From Alphaproteobacteria bacterium HGW-Alphaproteobacteria-1 (lineage in GTDB: Bacteria > Pseudomonadota > Alphaproteobacteria > Rhodobacterales > Rhodobacteraceae): a stretch of 64,000 nucleotides of DNA. This document shows, piece after piece, positions 57,201 through 64,000 of this stretch. Position 1 is the first letter of the stretch; each line of letters begins with the position of its first letter. A program made the translations under genes and the position numbers. Location of the stretch: positions 26,896 to 90,895 of the forward strand of contig PHEQ01000012.1 of the NCBI GenBank assembly GCA_002842985.1, read 5' to 3'. The notes under the pieces were generated by a model that saw nothing but the letters and a program-made list of their open reading frames with translations, was not told the DNA's origin and ran no database searches.

Positions 57201-57728
57201 GCGCTCGACCAGGAGCGTTTCATCTCGGCCCAGCCTCCGCGCGTGCGCGGTGGCATGGTCGTCATCCCGTGCGGCCTCCTGATATCCCGCGCGCCTGAGG
57301 ACGAACTCGCGGCGACCGCGAACGGCTTCTCCGAGGATCCGGTCGCACGGCGCAAGATCGAGATCGCAGCGATGGAAGCGGTCATGGCCGTCGAACGCGC
57401 GTTGGGGAACGCACCCACCGACGTCTCCGCTCAGAAGGTCGGCTACGACATCGCCTCCTACGACCCCAGGGCGGACCACCTGCGCTTCATCGAGGTCAAA
57501 GGCCGCATCGACGGCGCCGACACGGTGATGATCACGCGGCAGGAGGTAATCACCTCGCTGCACGAGCCCGACAAGTTCATCCTGGCCGTCGTCCAGGTCG
57601 AGAACGGCTTCGCCACTGCGCCGCGCTATGTCCGCGGCGCGCTCGACACGCGCGAGCCGCCATTCGAGCACAACGCGATTCAGTTCAGCATCAAGAGCCT
57701 GCTCGAGCGGGCGGAGCCTCCTCAATGA
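54216..57728 (+). CDS. SNF2-family helicase with DUF3883-like C-terminus, DrmD-like
   Basis: An 1170-residue ATPase. Motif I DDPGAGKTIMAG (about 129-140), II CDEAH (230-234), III LLMSATPHNG (265-274), V VLIANDAAGEGVNLQ (563-577), VI QRFGRIHRIGQ (596-606). A helical insert (390-480) and a coiled-coil region (about 990-1030) follow. The end, YDIASYDPRADHLRFIEVKG RIDGADTV, resembles DUF3883, a putative nuclease-fold domain. Such a protein next to a DUF1156 methylase matches drmD of class 1 DISARM. GTG 54216 follows GAGG with an eight-base spacer. Its stop overlaps the next ATG. Confidence 0.88.
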   Translation: MTRLEDIKNGASVAGVVPNQTVEAVSVEWIGDQAINLVYRIPGGSVSETTLYRDDEHRLAVEQRGRAWSFDADASLLRLVTEANRIKLAHYFDPYLAIHTSLVDPLPHQITAVYGEMLPRQPLRFLLADDPGAGKTIMAGLLIKELIARSDLERCLVVAPGSLVEQWQDELGEKFSLEFEILSRDMIETSRSGNVFNDRNRLIARLDVLARNEDLQQKLASSTEWDLIICDEAHRMSASYFGGDVKYTKRYQLGQQLGRVCRHLLLMSATPHNGKEEDFQLFMALLDGDRFEGRFRDGVHYADSADMMRRLTKEELLKFDGRPLFPERRAYTVKYDLSPEEAALYSAVTEYVRTEMNRVQRFAEQDGKKRNNVGFALQILQRRLASSPAAIYQSLKRRRERLEAELAEARLARKGGRADFHEPSVPDEVLKNIDEYGQDEVDELEDLISTGATTAETVEQLEIEVQTLKGLEIMALDVLRSGKDTKWTQLDRILDDELMVDSDGNRRKLIIFTEPKDTLHYLLEKVRARLGKPGAVEVIHGGVTREERRKVVERFMQDRDMLVLIANDAAGEGVNLQRGHLMVNYDLPWNPNKIEQRFGRIHRIGQTEVCHLWNLVAADTREGEVYARLLEKLEAAREALGGRVYDVLGELFEGTALRDLLVEAIQYGEQEDVKARLFQAVDGAVDQQHLLQLLERRALTNDTMPAARVHELRIEMERAEAQRLQPHHIQSFFVEAFKHLGGQIKRREDGRWEITHVPLSIRERDRQVGTGAPIQKKYERICFEKNKINQQPVAAFICPGHPLLEAVISLVREQYDHLMKRGAILVDDTDPGEEIAAIFLLEHSVQDGRPTAAGKSHIVSERLQFAAIDRNGAATNAGIAPHLNLRPARPEEIARVEDLLQADWLRTNLEKTAVRFATVELAQKHVAEVKARRIPEIDKVEQEVKARLKKEINYWDARAFELKEEERAGKKTRLNWQNAQRRAEELAERLKRRLEALDQERFISAQPPRVRGGMVVIPCGLLISRAPEDELAATANGFSEDPVARRKIEIAAMEAVMAVERALGNAPTDVSAQKVGYDIASYDPRADHLRFIEVKGRIDGADTVMITRQEVITSLHEPDKFILAVVQVENGFATAPRYVRGALDTREPPFEHNAIQFSIKSLLERAEPPQ

Positions 57729-58576
57729 AGCTGGATTTCACTGAATTTTCATATGGATACGCGTTCACGGAGAACCTGATCCGGTGGAGCGCCGCGGGGC
57801 CAACCGCTGCACCAGTGTTTCCCAACCTCGTTCAAGAGGCCCAGCTTGGCTACGACGTGAAGGTGGACCTGCCCGGGCTGCCTCTGTTCTTTCAGTTCAA
57901 ACTGCCAGAACTGATGGTCCGCCATACAGCACGGGAGATTGCGCAACTCGGTTTGGCAGGACTTTCAGTTCCTTTCTTTCGTATGTCACTGATGCGGCGC
58001 GACGTGTCCAACCAGCACGCGCACCTGATCCGGCTGGAGAACCGATTCCCGAATTCGGTCTTCTACGCCTCGCCTGGCGTCGATGGGGCTGCGGGCTTCA
58101 ACCACGCTTATGGTCAGGCAGAAGTTCATCTTCGGTCGGTCTTGTTCTCGCCAACCGATATCGGACCGCTGCCGGATAATGACGCTCATTCAGTTTCCTA
58201 TTCCATCACGTCGGGAGTCGCGTGGCGGTGTTCTGAACCGCAAGAGATCAAGGCGCAGAACTTCGAGGCGGTCGCGATGCTTGCAAATGAGGCATTGGCG
58301 CAGAGGTCGGATCGCTCCCTTGAAGAAACAACACGTGAAATCCGGGAGGGAGTTTGGCCCCTAATTCCCCTGGAACTTCGAGACGCAGAAGATGAAGTGC
58401 GCCAGCGGATCGAAGCACGTCGCCGCGCTGCTGACGGCGCTGAGGTCAGCGACGAGAGTGTGCGGACGGTTTCAACCGAAGTACTGCTCCTTAGAGAACT
58501 TGTTCGTGTCGGGTTGGGCGTTGATCTATTGATCGCCCAACCCCGCGAACGCAAGAAAGCGAAGAAATTGCCATGA
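57725..58576 (+). CDS. Unnamed protein of the helicase-methylase locus
   Basis: A 283-residue soluble protein, coupled on both sides by ATGA overlaps. Recurring-looking features are FTENLIRW near the start, [39 protein letters not shown] and [19 protein letters not shown]. The E-x-x-L-G-Y-D-V and Q-F-K pair spaced as acid and lysine is reminiscent of a PD-(D/E)xK nuclease core, but this is only a suggestion. I remember similar proteins beside DUF1156 methylases, but no function is known to me. Its base composition is less GC-rich than the neighbours in places. Confidence 0.75.
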   Translation: MKLDFTEFSYGYAFTENLIRWSAAGPTAAPVFPNLVQEAQLGYDVKVDLPGLPLFFQFKLPELMVRHTAREIAQLGLAGLSVPFFRMSLMRRDVSNQHAHLIRLENRFPNSVFYASPGVDGAAGFNHAYGQAEVHLRSVLFSPTDIGPLPDNDAHSVSYSITSGVAWRCSEPQEIKAQNFEAVAMLANEALAQRSDRSLEETTREIREGVWPLIPLELRDAEDEVRQRIEARRRAADGAEVSDESVRTVSTEVLLLRELVRVGLGVDLLIAQPRERKKAKKLP

Positions 58577-59928
58577 CCGCTCAATATAAGAAGAAACTCA
58601 TCGAAGTCGCCATCCCGCTCGAGGCCATCAACGCCGCCTCGGCGCGGGAGAAGTCGATCCGGCATGGGCACCCCTCCACCCTGCACCTGTGGTGGGCGCG
58701 GCGGCCGTTGGCGGCGTGTCGGGCGGTGCTGTTCGCGCAGCTGGTGGATGATCCCTCGTCCTGCGTCGATGAGCTGATGGCCGATCCGAAACTGCGCGCG
58801 CGGGCCGAGGCGGAGCTGCCGGGGCGGGTGGGAGATGCATGCGGCGCTCTCACGCCCTGGAACCAGTTCGGCTGGCCTTCGGTCATCGTGACCGATTGTG
58901 CAAGCTACAACGTCTCGAGCCTGGTCCAGGCTCGCGTATCCGATCTCGGAATCACGCTGCAGTATTGCGCCGCTGCCAATCCCGAATCCAAGGGAACCAT
59001 CGAACGCGTGTTTGGTACCTTCGCGACCCAGCTCATGCCGCGGCTGAGCGGGCGCACTTTCAGCAACATCGTCGAGCGGGGCGATTACGACTCGGTGAAG
59101 CGTGCCGTCCTGAACCCGGAGGAGTTCTGCTCGGTGCTGGTGCGTTATATCGTCGATGTCTACCACCGCACGCCGCATAGCGGGCTGAATGGCGAGACGC
59201 CGCTGGACTGCTGGAACCGGCTGGTCGAGAAATTCGGCGTCCAGCCGCCCCCCGACCTCGGCCGACGGCGCCTGATTTTTGGCCAGGAGCGTGAGCGCAC
59301 TGTGACCCGGCAGGGGATCACCATCATGGGGGTGCGCTACCACTCGGAAGTCCTGGCTCGCTTCATGACCAGCGCGCAGGAGCGCGAGGTCGCGATCCGG
59401 TGGTATCCTGAGGATATCGGCGCCATCTGGGCAGAACTGAATGGACGCTGGTTCGAAATCCCCGCCGTGTTCGATCGGTATCGGGGTGTCTCTGCCCAGG
59501 AGTGGGTGGATGCCGCGGCCGAAATCCGGGCCCAGAATGCGCGCAACGCCGAGGTCAACTTCGCGGTCGTCCGCCAGGCGCTCGACTACATCAACGAAAC
59601 CAACAGCGCAGCCATGACCCGTGTCGGGCTCATCATGGAAGACTGGTCCGATAAGCGCATGGAATACGAGCACGATCGCCTTTTCGTCGGCTTCAAGGTC
59701 TCCGAGACGGAACCCGAGAACCCCTATGACGAGGAGCGCGGCGAATGGGGGACCCGCCTTGCCAGCGGTGGATCCACGCCCTCGGGCGACCCCGCCGATG
59801 AAAATCACTGCAGTGCGGAAGATTCTGCTTCCGGCAATTTCGGCCCGATCCAATTTTCCGATCATCAGCCCGGCGATGGTGCCGATGCGGCTGATGACGG
59901 CGAAGACTGGACCCTGGAGGACGAATGA
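58573..59928 (+). pseudogene. Chimera: N-terminus of DUF1156 methylase (DrmMI-like) fused in frame to the C-terminal half of TniA transposase
   Basis: A 451-residue frame. Residues 1 to about 80 ([40 protein letters not shown]) are the DUF1156 start of DISARM-type DNA methylases, normally around 900 residues long. From about residue 95 it is a Tn5053/Tn7-type DDE transposase: [10 protein letters not shown] with the second Asp (D108), [17 protein letters not shown] with the Glu (E144), then the beta-barrel part. The first catalytic Asp is absent, so transposase activity should be lost, as is the methylase core (no SAM or NPPY motif). The junction lies at about 58810-58860. The C-terminus is acidic, as in TniA. 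Both parents are broken. Confidence 0.88.
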
Positions 59929-60899
59929 CCATGAGTGCAATGGCTCTCAACATCAACGCAAAGCTCGCAGCCGTGGACCGGCTGCGAGACAAGTATCTCT
60001 CGACGCCGCGGGACGCTCAGTTCCGGAGCTACCTGGACCGGCTGCTGCAGCGCGATGATCAGGGTAACCTGCTTCCGAAGCCCCGCCTTTTCAACAAGGC
60101 CGGCGATACTCGCGGCATCGCGGTCGTGGAGCCCGCTGGCGGAGGCAAAACCTCGCTGGTCCTGCATGGCCTCAAGACCCATCCGGCCCTGCAACCGCGC
60201 GATGTGGCGCATCAGCCTTGGGTCGGGGTCCGGGTCCCGAGCCCGCCCACCGCCAAGAGTCTCGGGATCGAGATCCTCAAGGCCAGCGGTTACCCCTCGG
60301 TCTCTCGGTCACAGACCGAAGATGACATCATGCGAAAGGTGCGCCACCATTTCAAACTCCGGGGGACGGCCATCCTCTGGATCGATGAGGCGCACGACCT
60401 GTTCGGGGCTGGCAGCAAGTTCAAGGTGGATGTCTTCCTGAAGACTGTCCGCAACCTGATGCAGGGGGACGATGCCGTCAGTGTTGTGCTGAGTGGCATT
60501 GAAAGCCTCTGGCAGATCGCGTCCTGCGATGCCCAGGTCACGCGCCGCTACTGGCGGCTGCCGCTCGCCGACGTTTCGCCGCACTCGGATCGCAAGGCGC
60601 TGACCAAGGTCATCGCCGGTTTCTGCGATGCAGCCGGTATGCGGCCGCCCTCGGACGAGGATCTGGTGGACCGGCTCGTTCACGCGAGCCGCAACCGTTT
60701 CGGTCGTTGCATCGAGAACATCCTCGCGGCACTCGAGGCGGCGGCCCTGGACGATGCCGATGAGTTGACGATCAACCATTTCGCCGAGAGCTGGGGCATG
60801 CAGGAAGGCTGCGGCATGGGGCAGAACGTCTTCCTTGCCCGTCACTGGGCCGAGATCGATCTGGGTGAGGCGCAGCTGAACTGGGAGGGCGCGCGTTGA
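59925..60899 (+). CDS. tniB: TniB-type AAA+ transposition protein
   Basis: A 324-residue ATPase that would pick target DNA for TniA. Walker [14 protein letters not shown] (about 67-79), Walker [13 protein letters not shown] (about 149-160), sensor region [10 protein letters not shown] and [11 protein letters not shown]. It overlaps the chimera's stop by four bases; a second ATG six bases on (59931) has better spacing from GGAGG (59916-59920). It is intact. Confidence 0.92.
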   Translation: MTMSAMALNINAKLAAVDRLRDKYLSTPRDAQFRSYLDRLLQRDDQGNLLPKPRLFNKAGDTRGIAVVEPAGGGKTSLVLHGLKTHPALQPRDVAHQPWVGVRVPSPPTAKSLGIEILKASGYPSVSRSQTEDDIMRKVRHHFKLRGTAILWIDEAHDLFGAGSKFKVDVFLKTVRNLMQGDDAVSVVLSGIESLWQIASCDAQVTRRYWRLPLADVSPHSDRKALTKVIAGFCDAAGMRPPSDEDLVDRLVHASRNRFGRCIENILAALEAAALDDADELTINHFAESWGMQEGCGMGQNVFLARHWAEIDLGEAQLNWEGAR

Positions 60900-62722
60900 T
60901 GCTTTCGCCCCATTTCCCTTTCCATCCCGAGGAGAGCCCGCTGTCATATGCGGCATGCCTCGCCAAGCTTCACACCGGCGATCGGCTTCTCTCGTTCCTT
61001 CGGGATATGGAGATCCGGCCCGATCAAATCGCGGTCAACGATGGGTCGGCGCTCTGCCGTCTGGCCGACGTCGCCGGAGTCGACGTCGAAGACCTGCGCG
61101 CCAATGCTGCCGTTCCGGTCGGGAAACGCACCTACAACCTCCGTGGTGAGCTGGTCACTGCGGAGTTCCTTGCGAACCCGAACACGGCTTTCTGCCCCGC
61201 GTGTCTGGCAGAGGATGACCGGACAGGCATGCGACGCGGTCGATGGGAATGGGCATTGGCCGTCGTGCGGACGTGCCCTCGGCACGAAATTCCTCTCCTG
61301 CGCCAGGCACAGGCCGCATGGGACGACAAGTTGCACGAGCTTGATCGCCGGGTGCCTGAGCGCGGCGTTGAACTTCAGAAGATGATCGAGAGGGCAGGGC
61401 ACCGCTCGGCCTCACCGCTTCAGGACTATGTCCTGCGCCGCCTTGATGGGATTGCTGGCCCGGATTGGCTTGATGCGCAGACACTGGATCAGGCGACCCG
61501 CGCGACGGAACTCTTGGGCGTGCTGGTTGCTTTCGGGCCGACCCAAAGACTTCCTGAGCTGGAGGCAGACGACTGGGATCGCGCCGGGCGCGTTGGCTTC
61601 GACTTCACGTCGCGCGGCGAGGAAGGCATTCGGGAAGCCTTGGAGGCGCAGTTCCGGAAGTTCGACGATGCGTCCGGCACGCCGGGCGCCCGCAAGATCT
61701 TCGGGTGTTTCTACAACGCATTGGCCCATTCGAAATCACTCAAGGAACCTGGCGATATCGCGCGCATCTTGCGCGATGTCATCTCCGAGAATATCGCAAT
61801 GCCGACCGGGACCAAGGTACTGGGGGTGAAGCTCCCCGAGCGCCGCCTGCACACGGTCGCGTCCTTGGCGAATGAGCAAAACCTCGACCCTCGAACCCTG
61901 CGCGACGTCCTGGTTGCGGCAGCGGTGTTACCCGAAAAGGCGCCAGCCCATTATCCGATTCCCGTGCATCAGGGGCGCGAGGTCGCCTTGCGTGTGAAGC
62001 GGCTGGTGCATGTCAAATCATTGCCCGACGCGCTGGTTTGTGCACGCCCCTTGGTCGATCAGTTTTTTGCTGATCAGCTGCTCACTCCCATCTACTATGG
62101 GCGGCCGGGAACGAAAGGGCGGACCCAGAAGGCCGTGGATCGCGAGGAGATTGCCATGCTGGTTGGCAAGCTGCACGCGAAGGCAGTCGAACTGGATGGC
62201 GAAACCGGAGGGCTCGTGCCGGTCTCGAAAGCCGCGGAAAAGGCCAAGGTGCCGGGCATGACCGTGGTGCATATGATCCTCGGCGGCTTCCTCGAGCGCG
62301 TCTTTCGCCTGGCTGGCCAGGAAGGCATCGCCGCGCTTCGCGTGGATCCGGCGGAGGTCAAGCGGTATCGGGCAACCTGCTCGAAGGGTCTTTCGGCCAT
62401 GGAAGCGTTCGCTGCGCTCAAGATCACGCGGAACATCCTCTGGCGTTTGGTTGACCGGTGCCCGGAAGAGGTGAGCCTTTCCGTCAACTGGATCGTCGGC
62501 CCGGACGAGGGACACAGGATCCCGTCGTTCGACCCGGCCGTCGTTGCGGATTTCAAGGCCCGGTTCGTCCATCCGGCGCGGATTGCTGAGCAGCATAGCC
62601 TCCAGGTAGGGGAGGTGGCCCGACGGCTGAAACGAAAGGCAGTTCGACCTGCGGCGACGGAAGCTGAAGTCGGTGTGAACTTCTACCGGACCCGCGATCT
62701 GCAAGCGGATCTATTCACTTAA
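60899..62722 (+). CDS. tniQ: TniQ family transposition protein
   Basis: A 607-residue target-selection protein. It starts [22 protein letters not shown], the usual TniQ opening, and has a zinc-binding CPACLAEDD ... CPRHEIPLL (C-x2-C and C-x2-H). The rest is helical with HTH-like stretches. The ATG (60899) overlaps the tniB stop by one base. At 607 residues it is longer than the Tn5053 TniQ (about 400) and nearer to Tn7-like relatives. A terminator follows. Confidence 0.9.
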   Translation: MLSPHFPFHPEESPLSYAACLAKLHTGDRLLSFLRDMEIRPDQIAVNDGSALCRLADVAGVDVEDLRANAAVPVGKRTYNLRGELVTAEFLANPNTAFCPACLAEDDRTGMRRGRWEWALAVVRTCPRHEIPLLRQAQAAWDDKLHELDRRVPERGVELQKMIERAGHRSASPLQDYVLRRLDGIAGPDWLDAQTLDQATRATELLGVLVAFGPTQRLPELEADDWDRAGRVGFDFTSRGEEGIREALEAQFRKFDDASGTPGARKIFGCFYNALAHSKSLKEPGDIARILRDVISENIAMPTGTKVLGVKLPERRLHTVASLANEQNLDPRTLRDVLVAAAVLPEKAPAHYPIPVHQGREVALRVKRLVHVKSLPDALVCARPLVDQFFADQLLTPIYYGRPGTKGRTQKAVDREEIAMLVGKLHAKAVELDGETGGLVPVSKAAEKAKVPGMTVVHMILGGFLERVFRLAGQEGIAALRVDPAEVKRYRATCSKGLSAMEAFAALKITRNILWRLVDRCPEEVSLSVNWIVGPDEGHRIPSFDPAVVADFKARFVHPARIAEQHSLQVGEVARRLKRKAVRPAATEAEVGVNFYRTRDLQADLFT

Positions 62723-62763
62723 CATAAGGGGCCTTACCGGTCCGTTGTCGTTTCGATTTTTGA

Positions 62764-62791
62764 AGGCCGCCCGCAGGGGCGGTCTTTTTTT
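62764..62791 (+). terminator. Rho-independent terminator after tniQ
   Basis: GGCCGCCC (62764-62771), loop, GGGCGGTC with seven T residues after it: the clearest intrinsic terminator of the window. Confidence 0.9.
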
Positions 62792-62863
62792 GTCTGGTGC
62801 GTTCGGGTATGAAGACGCCTCGATGTCGAGTTCCGGCCACGAATAATCGATCGCTGCGACCTT

Positions 62864-62910
62864 CGAAAATTGGCGTCTTATGCTTGTCGAAAATGGACGT
62901 CATAAGCTTG
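62864..62910. repeat. Two imperfect 23-base direct repeats, candidate transposase-binding sites at the right end
   Basis: CGAAAATTGGCGTCTTATGC (then TTG; 62864-62886) and CGAAAATGGACGTCATAAGC (then TTG; 62888-62910) agree at 19 of 23 positions with a period of 24. They lie about 140 bases after tniQ, where Tn5053/Tn7-type elements carry repeated TniA/TnsB sites. The second is preceded by TGT (TGTCGAAAAT), like the terminal 5'-TGTCG of this group. No left-end counterpart was found. Confidence 0.65.
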
Positions 62911-63328
62911 GCGAATGGATAAGTCCGTGGCCGCCGTCTGAAGTGGGTATAATAAAATCAGCAGCTTAGGATTTTGCGGTGGCCAAGTAATGCTTGCCGC
63001 GACATTTTGTCGCTGCGGGGGTAGTTATGCCAAATCGGCGGATTTTACTGCCACGCGTCGGCGAAAGTTTTGCCAGCGTCTGTAAGACACTGTCAGATAT
63101 AGGCTTTTTCCGAGGCAGGTTTTGGACCCCGAGATCGGGCTCTTCCGAATGAGTTTGCGCGCCTCTGGCAGCACGGATTGCCCGGCCCGGCCCTCTTGAT
63201 GAGGCCGCGCCGAGCAACCTCGTGCCGGCGATGACGCGGACACCAGAAACGAAATCATTTGACCGGAGCAGGGATCTTCTGACGCGGCCCATGGCGGGCC
63301 CGCGCATTCCACCAGGAAAGGTGATCCC

Positions 63329-63727
63329 ATGAAACACATTCCCGATATCCGTGCCCTGCTCCGGCACATGAACAAGGCCAGCGATTTCATGCGCTGGCTG
63401 CGCGCAGAGGGTGACAGCCTTGTCGCCTCCGCCGATTTGCTGGGCGGACGCAAATGGGCCGCACGGGCCCGCGCCGTCGTCGAGGCTGCGAAAGCTGGCA
63501 ACGATCTGGCTGCCCGCCGTGGCGAGCTTCATGAGCTCAACCGCCTGCTACGTCTCGAATTCACCACCGACGTCAAGAGCGTCGAGGCCAGGCGCTTCGC
63601 AGCCGTCCACCCGGATGATCCTCGCGCCTGTGAGGCGCGACACTGCGCGGAGGCAATGGGCCGAGGGGTGCGCGCACTCGAGGCGCTTCACCTCGCCGGG
63701 ATTGTCGGCATACGGGAGGCCGCATGA
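63329..63727 (+). CDS. Unrecognised 132-residue protein
   Basis: A helical, Ala/Arg-rich soluble protein, MKHIPDIRALLRHMNKASDF then RKWAARARAVVEAAKAGNDL and FTTDVKSVEARRFAAVHPDD. AGGAAAGGTGATCCC precedes the ATG, a good ribosome site. It is coupled by an ATGA overlap to a further small gene. The context (behind a transposon end) suggests plasmid- or element-derived genes. No function is recognised. Confidence 0.7.
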   Translation: MKHIPDIRALLRHMNKASDFMRWLRAEGDSLVASADLLGGRKWAARARAVVEAAKAGNDLAARRGELHELNRLLRLEFTTDVKSVEARRFAAVHPDDPRACEARHCAEAMGRGVRALEALHLAGIVGIREAA

Positions 63728-64000
63728 TGCGCGAAACCCAGACGACGGCGCTTGCGCAAGCGCGGGGCCTCACGCGGTGCGCCGCCCAATGGCTCGACCT
63801 GATCGACTTCCGCGCACATGCTGCGGCCGAGCCCTTCTCGCCCAGCATGTCCACGTATCACGACATGCTGGACCCGGCCGCCACTGATGCAGCGCGGCTC
63901 GCGGTGTTTGTCAAAGGTGTTGTCCGCCGATTTCATGCGGCGTCTCTGATTTCGGGGGCGCTGGTTACGGTTTCGGGGTTTAGCCAGACGGGTCCGGCGG
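63724..64000 (+). CDS. Unrecognised protein, partial (runs off the window)
   Basis: ATG at 63724 overlaps the preceding stop. The frame stays open to the window edge (92 codons): MMRETQTTALAQARGLTRCA, then FVKGVVRRFHAASLISGALV. It pairs with the upstream 132-residue gene. Nothing in it is diagnostic. Confidence 0.6.
   Translation, partial: MMRETQTTALAQARGLTRCAAQWLDLIDFRAHAAAEPFSPSMSTYHDMLDPAATDAARLAVFVKGVVRRFHAASLISGALVTVSGFSQTGPA

Larger units (their letters stand above)
62723..63328. other. Non-coding right flank of the transposon
   Basis: 606 bases without a supported gene. It holds the tniQ terminator, the two 23-base end-type repeats (62864-62910) and a 15-base palindrome GCGACA-TTT-TGTCGC (62999-63013). 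The part from about 62940 to 63190 is AT-richer than the genes and looks like decayed mobile DNA. A minus-strand frame (62966-63532) overlaps the next gene and has no coding character. Confidence 0.6.

Noticed and set aside
62864..62910. CRISPR-like repeat
   Set aside because: There are only two imperfect units with a one-base spacer and no cas genes. A transposon-end explanation fits better.
62966..63532. Minus-strand gene beyond the transposon end
   Set aside because: It overlaps a better-supported plus-strand gene, crosses a palindromic non-coding stretch and has no recognisable residues pattern or ribosome site.

Overview
The window looks like a chromosome segment of an alphaproteobacterium of the order Rhodobacterales (Roseobacter group). 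GC content is high, and the gene set fits: a class II (B12-dependent) ribonucleotide reductase, a DUF1489 protein, a short HisG with HisZ, a TauE plus TIGR02186 pair, a TRAP transporter and many ABC uptake systems. No rRNA, tRNA or CRISPR array was seen.

Layout. 1-5.9 kb: end of a branched-chain-amino-acid-type ABC uptake operon (LivM, binding protein, LivF) with a PaaK-like acyl-CoA ligase, facing a class II aldolase/VOC pair. 5.9-7.9 kb: AMP nucleosidase and an HU protein. 8.0-12.3 kb: an eleven-gene ribosomal block, rpmC to rpmD, cut off from rplP on one side and rplO on the other and closed by three tandem hairpins. 12.4-15.2 kb: GFA protein, MarC, a von Willebrand factor A protein and an HCCA-isomerase-like protein. 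15.2-18.0 kb: rpmI-rplT, and thiC on the other strand under a TPP riboswitch. 18.1-19.9 kb: an epimerase and a sugar transferase, followed by a decayed IS91/IS630 mosaic. 19.9-25.6 kb: PEP mutase/isocitrate lyase-family gene with a TRAP transporter, then TIGR02186 and TauE. 25.6-29.2 kb: rimI, tsaB, a NifU-type protein, a universal stress protein and rimO. 29.3-36.2 kb: AsmA, a methyltransferase, a geranylgeranyl-reductase-like flavoprotein, an Lrp regulator divergent from a leucine-dehydrogenase-like gene, and an internally duplicated secreted protein. 36.2-41.8 kb: a five-gene Dpp/Opp-type ABC operon. 42-45.7 kb: slyX, then hisS-hisZ-hisG. 45.7-50.2 kb: two paralogous outer-membrane barrels, DUF1489 and nrdJ.

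From about 50.2 kb to the end the window is an accessory island. It starts with an orphan 105-residue ORF and the tail of an AlpA/excisionase-like gene. A tightly coupled defence-type operon follows: a BrxR/CapW-like WYL regulator, a DUF262+HNH (GmrSD-like) protein, a possible 28-codon micro-ORF, a 1170-residue SNF2 helicase with a DUF3883-like C-terminus (DrmD-like), an unnamed 283-residue protein, and the first ~80 codons of a DUF1156 DNA methylase (DrmMI-like). That methylase is fused in frame to the second half of a TniA transposase, which runs on into intact tniB and tniQ and a candidate right transposon end. The simplest reading is that a Tn5053/Tn7-like element entered a DISARM-like locus and that a deletion then removed most of the methylase and the transposon's left half. 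This island is the most interesting part of the window. Whether drmA/drmB/drmC homologues lie beyond 64 kb cannot be seen here.
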